This document shows positions 12,828 to 17,466 of a stretch of 17,466 nucleotides of DNA, one piece after another; the first letter of the stretch is position 1, and every line of letters begins with the position of its first letter. Below the pieces are notes generated by a model. It searched no databases. It saw nothing but the letters and a program-made list of their open reading frames with translations, and was not told where the DNA came from. The stretch is taken from contig CAZJQT010000009.1 of the NCBI GenBank assembly GCA_964548655.1, forward strand, positions 1 through 17,466. The letters run 5' to 3'. This DNA comes from CAZJQT01 sp964548655 (GTDB lineage: Bacteria > Patescibacteriota > Saccharimonadia > Saccharimonadales > CAZJQT01). Both the position numbers and the translations under genes were made by a program.

Positions 12828-12845
12828 GCCAAAATACTCTATAAT
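12817..12845 (+). promoter_or_regulatory. Promoter of gyrB-gyrA
   Basis: TTGTTT (12817-12822), 17-nt spacer, perfect TATAAT (12840-12845). The predicted +1 is near 12852, giving a ~40-nt leader that includes the SD. Confidence 0.75.
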
Positions 12846-12864
12846 GGTGGATAAGTGTGGAAAA
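12846..12864 (+). promoter_or_regulatory. Two DnaA-box-like nonamers
   Basis: GGTGGATAA (12846-12854) and TGTGGAAAA (12856-12864) each match the DnaA box TGTGGATAA at 8 of 9 positions and start exactly 10 bp apart, directly after the gyrB -10. They could mediate DnaA control of gyrase, but two near-matches are weak evidence. Confidence 0.3.
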
Positions 12865-12893
12865 AATATAACACCTAAGAGGGTAGTGCGAAC

Positions 12894-14849
12894 GTGGCAA
12901 AAGACAAGAAGTATGATTCTGCTCAAATTCAGGTTTTGGAAGGCCTGGAACCAGTTAGAAAACGCCCTGGAATGTACATTGGTGGTACTGGCCCAGAGGG
13001 TTTACACCACCTGGTCAAAGAGATTGCCGATAACTCAGTCGATGAAGCTATCGCTGGTGAGGCTCAAAATGTCTGGATAACTATCCAAGCCGATGGCGGT
13101 GTCAGGGTTAAAGACGATGGACGTGGTATCCCGGTAGACAAAATGGCCAAGACTGGTAAAAGTGCCCTAGAAACTGTATTAACCGTTCTGCATGCCGGTG
13201 GTAAGTTTGGCGGCGGTGCTTATAAAGTCTCTGGTGGTTTACACGGTGTCGGCATAAGTGTGGTAAACGCCTTGTCAACACGCCTAATGGCCGAGATTCA
13301 CAAGGATGCCGGCATTTATACTCAAGAATACGAACGTGGCGTGCCTAAGGCTAGCGTTAAGAAAACCGGTACAACCACAGATACCGGCACGATCATTACT
13401 TTTTATCCTGATGACACTATCTTCGAAACCGTTGAAATTGATTTTGACTGGATTGTCGACTATTTGCGCCACCAAGCCTATCTAACCAAAGGCCTTCACA
13501 CCTACCTAAAAGACGAGCGCACCGGCAAACGTTATAGCTTTTATTTCGAAGGCGGCATCCAGTCTTACGTTAAGCACCTAAATCTTGGCAAAGAAGTGGT
13601 TGATGAAGACGTCTTTTACGTTGAAAAGGCCGTTCAGGACTCAATGGTAGAAATTGCTCTGCAATATGCCGATAATTTCACCGAAACCATCAAACCATTT
13701 GCCAATAATGTCTTTAACCCCGATGGTGGTACTCATTTAACTGGTTTTCGAACGGCGCTGACCCGTGTCATCAACGAATATGCCCGCAAAAACGGTCTTA
13801 TTAAGGAAAAAGAAGAAAACCTTAGTGGTGAAGATACTCGCGAAGGTTTGACTGCTGTTATTTTGGTTAAATTACCTGACCCACAGTTTGAAGGTCAGAC
13901 CAAAAACAAATTGGGTAACCCAGAGGTTCAGGGCTATGTCACCCAAGTTTTAAATGAATACCTTTCTTATTACTTAGAAGAACACCCAGCCGTTGCCAGA
14001 AAGATTGTCGGTAAGGCACTGCTGGCTGCCCGCGCCCGCAAGGCTGCCCGCGCTGCCCGTGACAATATCATTCGCAAAGGTGCCTTGGAAGGTGCAGGAC
14101 TACCCGGTAAGCTATCTGACTGTGCCACCAAAGATCGTGGCCAAGCTGAGTTGTTTATTGTAGAGGGTAATTCAGCCGGTGGTTCCGCCAAAGACGGACG
14201 CAACAGCCATTTCCAAGCCATTTTGCCTTTGCGCGGTAAGGTCTTGAACGTCGAGCGCGCTCGTTTGGACAAGATGCTAGCCAACAACGAGATCACCAAC
14301 CTCATCAAAGCCCTGGGCGTTGGTATTGATGAGTCATTTGATATGGAAGGTCTCAGATATGACCGCATTATCATCATGACTGACGCCGATGTTGACGGTT
14401 CACACATTCGTACTTTGCTGATGACTTTATTCTTCCGTCATATGCGGCCAATCATTGAAGGCGGTCACTTGTACGCTGCCCAACCACCGCTGTTTGCTGT
14501 TATGAGTGGCAAGAAACGCCAATACGCCTACACCGAAGAAGAGCGCGATACAATCATTGATGACACCATTGCCGAACGTAAAACCAAGGGCACCAAAGTT
14601 GATGCCAAGGACGACCGTATCAAGCAAGCTGGCGTCTCAATCCAGCGCTACAAGGGTCTTGGTGAAATGGATGCTGAGCAGCTTTGGGAGACCACTATGG
14701 ATCCGGCCAATCGTGTGCTTGTGCAAGTCAAGATTGAAGACGCTGAAAAGGCCGACGCTATCTTCAATAAGCTCATGGGTACAGAGGTAGAGCTGCGCAA
14801 AAACTTCATCCAGACTCATGCCAAATTTGTTAAGGACTTGGATATTTAG
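12894..14849 (+). CDS. gyrB: DNA gyrase subunit B
   Basis: 651 residues, the usual length for the short GyrB class. With GyrA it introduces negative supercoils using ATP. GHKL ATPase domain: E43 and N47 (VKEIADNSVDEA), D74-D75-GRGIP, GGKFGGGAYKVSGGLHGVG (102-120). The Toprim domain has E424 (VEGNSAGGSAKDGR), PLRGKVLNVE and the metal-binding D497-A-D499-V-D501. The C-terminal block QRYKGLGEMDAEQLWETT fits. Residue 426 is Asn where most gyrases have Asp, the position of the E. coli D426N quinolone-resistance mutation; the numbering matches E. coli exactly. Start GTG 12894 gives MAKDKKYD and has an AAGAGGG SD ~10 nt upstream. An out-of-frame ATG at 12778 lies in the promoter region and is not used. 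gyrA follows after 2 nt. Confidence 0.97.
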   Translation: MAKDKKYDSAQIQVLEGLEPVRKRPGMYIGGTGPEGLHHLVKEIADNSVDEAIAGEAQNVWITIQADGGVRVKDDGRGIPVDKMAKTGKSALETVLTVLHAGGKFGGGAYKVSGGLHGVGISVVNALSTRLMAEIHKDAGIYTQEYERGVPKASVKKTGTTTDTGTIITFYPDDTIFETVEIDFDWIVDYLRHQAYLTKGLHTYLKDERTGKRYSFYFEGGIQSYVKHLNLGKEVVDEDVFYVEKAVQDSMVEIALQYADNFTETIKPFANNVFNPDGGTHLTGFRTALTRVINEYARKNGLIKEKEENLSGEDTREGLTAVILVKLPDPQFEGQTKNKLGNPEVQGYVTQVLNEYLSYYLEEHPAVARKIVGKALLAARARKAARAARDNIIRKGALEGAGLPGKLSDCATKDRGQAELFIVEGNSAGGSAKDGRNSHFQAILPLRGKVLNVERARLDKMLANNEITNLIKALGVGIDESFDMEGLRYDRIIIMTDADVDGSHIRTLLMTLFFRHMRPIIEGGHLYAAQPPLFAVMSGKKRQYAYTEEERDTIIDDTIAERKTKGTKVDAKDDRIKQAGVSIQRYKGLGEMDAEQLWETTMDPANRVLVQVKIEDAEKADAIFNKLMGTEVELRKNFIQTHAKFVKDLDI

Positions 14850-14851
14850 CC

Positions 14852-17404
14852 ATGGCAAAAGACAACCAATCATCATATAGCACCGCCGATATTGATCCAC
14901 TCAACCACTCTAAAACTTTGGTTAATCGTTCGGTTGAAGAAGAGATGGAGACAAGCTATCTGCAGTACTCCATGAGTGTCATCGTTGCGCGTGCTCTACC
15001 TGATGTGCGCGACGGCCTAAAGCCAGTTCACCGACGCATCTTATATGTCATGGACAAGAGTGGCCTGAGATCTACTGGTAAACACACCAAGAGTGCCCAG
15101 ATAGTCGGTGAAGTTATGGGTAAGTACCACCCGCATGGCGACACGGCTATTTATGATTCGATGGTGCGCCTAGCACAGCCGTTTTCTACTCGTTACATGC
15201 TGGTTGATGGCCAGGGTAACTTTGGTTCAATGGACGGCGACCCAGCGGCTGCCTACCGTTATACCGAAGCTCGCATGACCCGCGCCTCCGAGGCTTTGCT
15301 CGAAGACATTGATAAAGAAACTGTGCCATTTAGAGATAACTTTGACGGCTCTCAGCAAGAACCAGAAGTCCTACCGGCTAAGCTACCCAATCTGTTATTG
15401 AACGGTCAGATGGGTATTGCCGTTGGTATGGCTACCAATATTCCGCCGCACAACCTTAGTGAGCTAGTTGACGCTACTATTGTCCAAATCGATAAACCTG
15501 ATACTACGCTCGATGATCTGATGGTCCATATCAAGGGGCCAGATTTCCCAACTGGCGGTATAGTTTACGGTAAAGAATCTATCCGCACAGCCTTTGCGAC
15601 AGGTAAGGGCGGGGTAGTTGTTCGCGGTGTGGCCGAGGTAGAAGAGGGCGCCAAGGGCAAACAGCGCATTATCATCACCGAAATCCCATATGTGGTTAAC
15701 AAAGCCGCACTGGTAGAAAAGATTGCTGCGCTTGTGCATGAAAAGAAAATCAGCGGTATTTCGGATATTAGGGACGAAAGCTCACGTGGTTCAGTCCGGG
15801 TTGTTATTGAGCTCAAAAAAGACGCCTATCCCAAAAAACTACTTAACCAACTCTACAAATTAACACCTCTCCAGCAGACTTTCCACTACAACATGCTGGC
15901 TCTGATTGACGGCATACAACCACGTGTTTTGGGAATCCAAGACATTATCAGCGAGTACATTAAACACCGTCAAAACGTAGTTAGGCGTCGTACAGAGTTT
16001 GAGCTTAGAAAGGCCAACGACCGCGCTCATATACTAGAGGGTCTTAAGATTGCCCTGGATCATATTGACGAGGTTATTAAGACCATTCGCGCCAGTCAAA
16101 CTGCCGAAGAAGCTCAAATAAACCTGGTTAAGAAGTTCAAGTTATCAGACATACAGGCTCAGGCCATCTTGGCTATGCAGTTGCGCAAGCTCACAGGACT
16201 TGAGCGCAAAGAAATTGAAGACGAACTAGCTGAACTCAAGAAATTAATCGCCCAGTTGGAAGGCATTTTGGCTGATGAAAAGAAAGTTCTAAAGATTATC
16301 AAAGACGAACTGCTGGACATGAAAAAGCAGTTTGGTGATGAGCGCCGAACAAAAGTTGTACCCCAAGAATTAGGTAAATTAAGTGATGAAGATTTGGTTC
16401 CAGACGAGCAAGTTGTAGTAACCCTTACATCAGCTAACTACATTAAGCGCAGTCCAATCGCTGAATACAAGCGCCAAGGGCGTGGCGGCAAAGGCAAACG
16501 CGGTATGGCTACCCGTGAAGAAGACGTTATTGAGCATGTTGTTAATGCAAGCACCCACGATTTCCTCCTGTTCTTTACCAATAAAGGCCGGGTTTTCCGC
16601 CTCAAGACTTACGAAGTTCCAGCCGTTGGCCTGAATGCTAAAGGTGTGGCCTTGGTTAATCTGTTGCAACTTCAGCCAGAAGAGACCGTTAGCTCAGTCA
16701 TTAATATCAGTAAACAAACAGTCACTGGCGGTAACTTATTGATGGCAACCGTACGTGGTGTAGTCAAAAAGACTCCATTTGAACAGTACCAAAATGTTCG
16801 TCAGAGCGGCTTAATAGCTATCAACCTGGATTCAGGTGATGAGCTCAAATGGATCCGTATGACTGACGGAAATAATGAAGTTGTTATCTCAACTCAGCAA
16901 GGCCAAGCCATTCGCTTCCATGAAAAAGATGCCCGTCCAATGGGTCGCGTTAGTCGTGGGGTGCGTGGTATCCGCTTGCGCGCTGGCGACCAAGTCATTG
17001 GCATGGATATTGTCGAAAAAGACAGCAGCATATTTGTTATTAGTGAGGCTGGCTATGGCAAACGCACCAAGATTTCACAGTTTACTGCCCATGCCCGTGG
17101 TGGTGTTGGTATCCGTTCAGCCGTGGTCAACAAGAAAACTGGCAATTTAGTAGGTGTTAAGACCTTGAGTGGTGATGACACCCAAGAAGTAATCATCATT
17201 TCTCAGAACGGCCAGACCATACGACTGGGCCTCAAGAATACGCCTGAGCTTGGCCGTGCTACTCAAGGCGTACGTATCATGCGCCTCAATGAGGGTGACA
17301 AGGTTGTTTCATTAGCTCTAGTAGACAAGGCTGAAGAGTCAGATGAAGATGAAGACCAAGAGCAGCTAGAACTGGCTGAAGTCGAAACCAAACCCGAAAA
17401 ATAA
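14852..17404 (+). CDS. gyrA: DNA gyrase subunit A
   Basis: 850 residues; the cleavage and DNA-wrapping subunit of gyrase. The winged-helix domain has VRDGLKPVHRRILY, the quinolone region VGEVMGKYHPHGDTAIYDSM with T98 and D102 at the E. coli S83 and D87 positions, and catalytic Tyr137 in AYRYTEARM. A coiled-coil arm follows (~380-500), then the six-bladed C-terminal pinwheel with the GyrA box QGRGGKG at 542-548, which separates GyrA from ParC and supports supercoiling activity. The last ~25 residues are acidic (ESDEDEDQEQLELAEVE), like the regulatory tails of some GyrA proteins. ATG 14852 is 2 nt after the gyrB TAG, and an AAGGA lies within gyrB 14-18 nt upstream, so reinitiation or coupling is likely. 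Both subunits begin MAKD. Confidence 0.97.
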   Translation: MAKDNQSSYSTADIDPLNHSKTLVNRSVEEEMETSYLQYSMSVIVARALPDVRDGLKPVHRRILYVMDKSGLRSTGKHTKSAQIVGEVMGKYHPHGDTAIYDSMVRLAQPFSTRYMLVDGQGNFGSMDGDPAAAYRYTEARMTRASEALLEDIDKETVPFRDNFDGSQQEPEVLPAKLPNLLLNGQMGIAVGMATNIPPHNLSELVDATIVQIDKPDTTLDDLMVHIKGPDFPTGGIVYGKESIRTAFATGKGGVVVRGVAEVEEGAKGKQRIIITEIPYVVNKAALVEKIAALVHEKKISGISDIRDESSRGSVRVVIELKKDAYPKKLLNQLYKLTPLQQTFHYNMLALIDGIQPRVLGIQDIISEYIKHRQNVVRRRTEFELRKANDRAHILEGLKIALDHIDEVIKTIRASQTAEEAQINLVKKFKLSDIQAQAILAMQLRKLTGLERKEIEDELAELKKLIAQLEGILADEKKVLKIIKDELLDMKKQFGDERRTKVVPQELGKLSDEDLVPDEQVVVTLTSANYIKRSPIAEYKRQGRGGKGKRGMATREEDVIEHVVNASTHDFLLFFTNKGRVFRLKTYEVPAVGLNAKGVALVNLLQLQPEETVSSVINISKQTVTGGNLLMATVRGVVKKTPFEQYQNVRQSGLIAINLDSGDELKWIRMTDGNNEVVISTQQGQAIRFHEKDARPMGRVSRGVRGIRLRAGDQVIGMDIVEKDSSIFVISEAGYGKRTKISQFTAHARGGVGIRSAVVNKKTGNLVGVKTLSGDDTQEVIIISQNGQTIRLGLKNTPELGRATQGVRIMRLNEGDKVVSLALVDKAEESDEDEDQEQLELAEVETKPEK

Positions 17405-17419
17405 CAGTTCTGCTCATGC

Positions 17420-17448
17420 TTGCACTAAGAATTTAGGCAGGCGATAAT
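17420..17448 (+). promoter_or_regulatory. Promoter for a gene starting at the right edge
   Basis: TTGCAC (17420-17425), 17-nt spacer, GATAAT (17443-17448), 16 nt after the gyrA stop. An ATG at 17457 lies 8 nt beyond the -10, the same leaderless spacing as elsewhere in the window. Confidence 0.6.
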
Positions 17449-17456
17449 GCCAACCT

Positions 17457-17466
17457 ATGACCAGGT
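17457..17466 (+). CDS. Possible start of a downstream gene (partial)
   Basis: ATG 17457 follows the promoter at 17420-17448 at leaderless spacing; only M-T-R and one further base are visible. The alternative ATG 17447 (reading M-P-T-Y-D-Q) overlaps the -10 box and is less likely if the promoter is right. Nothing can be said about the product. Confidence 0.35.

Noticed and set aside
12740..12893. Replication origin near gyrB
   Set aside because: Only two imperfect DnaA boxes occur in a 154-nt gap that is already filled by a promoter and leader, and dnaA/dnaN are not nearby.
12778..13080. 100-residue frame overlapping the gyrB start
   Set aside because: It starts inside the gyrB promoter region and overlaps gyrB in another frame; its product looks unlike any family.

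Overview
The window looks like a chromosomal segment of a small-genome Patescibacteria/CPR bacterium, most likely Saccharibacteria (TM7). This rests on family recognition and gene content rather than a search: a wall protein with an LPNTG signal and the NDLIYGG-type N-terminal domain I associate with TM7 surface proteins, a single-TM TraD/VirD4-like ATPase next to a short DLIEKEW-type partner, and compact gene spacing. TGA is used as a stop (2563-2565), so there is no sign of the glycine-TGA code of some other CPR lineages. No phage, transposon or CRISPR signature was seen.

Layout. 1-54: 3' end of a tRNA-Pro(GGG) with encoded CCA. 94-438: small orphan gene from a near-consensus promoter. 462-1490 (-): queA, divergent from a two-gene operon (1526-2565) encoding a pterin-carbinolamine dehydratase and an ASCH-RNase HI fusion. 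2613-2953: RNase P RNA, with a terminator shared with the convergent infC-rpmI-rplT operon (2999-4077, -). infC probably begins at an AUU codon, about 100 nt upstream of the first conventional start codon. 4275-5792 (-): comM/yifB-type AAA+ ATPase. 5793-6870: about 1.1 kb without a credible protein gene, holding two candidate small RNA genes, one per strand. 6871-10581 (+): membrane protein, disordered partner, and a large TraD/VirD4-like ATPase. 10578-12739 (-): LPNTG surface protein and a two-TM protein, translationally coupled. 12894-17404 (+): gyrB-gyrA. A promoter at 17420-17448 points to another gene starting at the right edge.

Regulation. Several operon-first genes have a -10 box ending 6-10 nt before the start codon, which predicts leaderless or nearly leaderless mRNAs. 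Internal operon genes such as rpmI, rplT and the two-TM gene use Shine-Dalgarno sites; infC and gyrB have real 5' leaders with SD sites.

The most interesting unexplained material is the 5849-6845 intergenic region. On the minus strand, a TTGACA-17-TAATAT promoter has its predicted +1 exactly at the first base of a perfect hairpin. It is followed by a second perfect hairpin and a 14-bp terminator, with A-rich linkers between. On the plus strand, five consecutive hairpins end in a strong terminator. Neither resembles tmRNA, 6S, SRP RNA or a riboswitch that I know.
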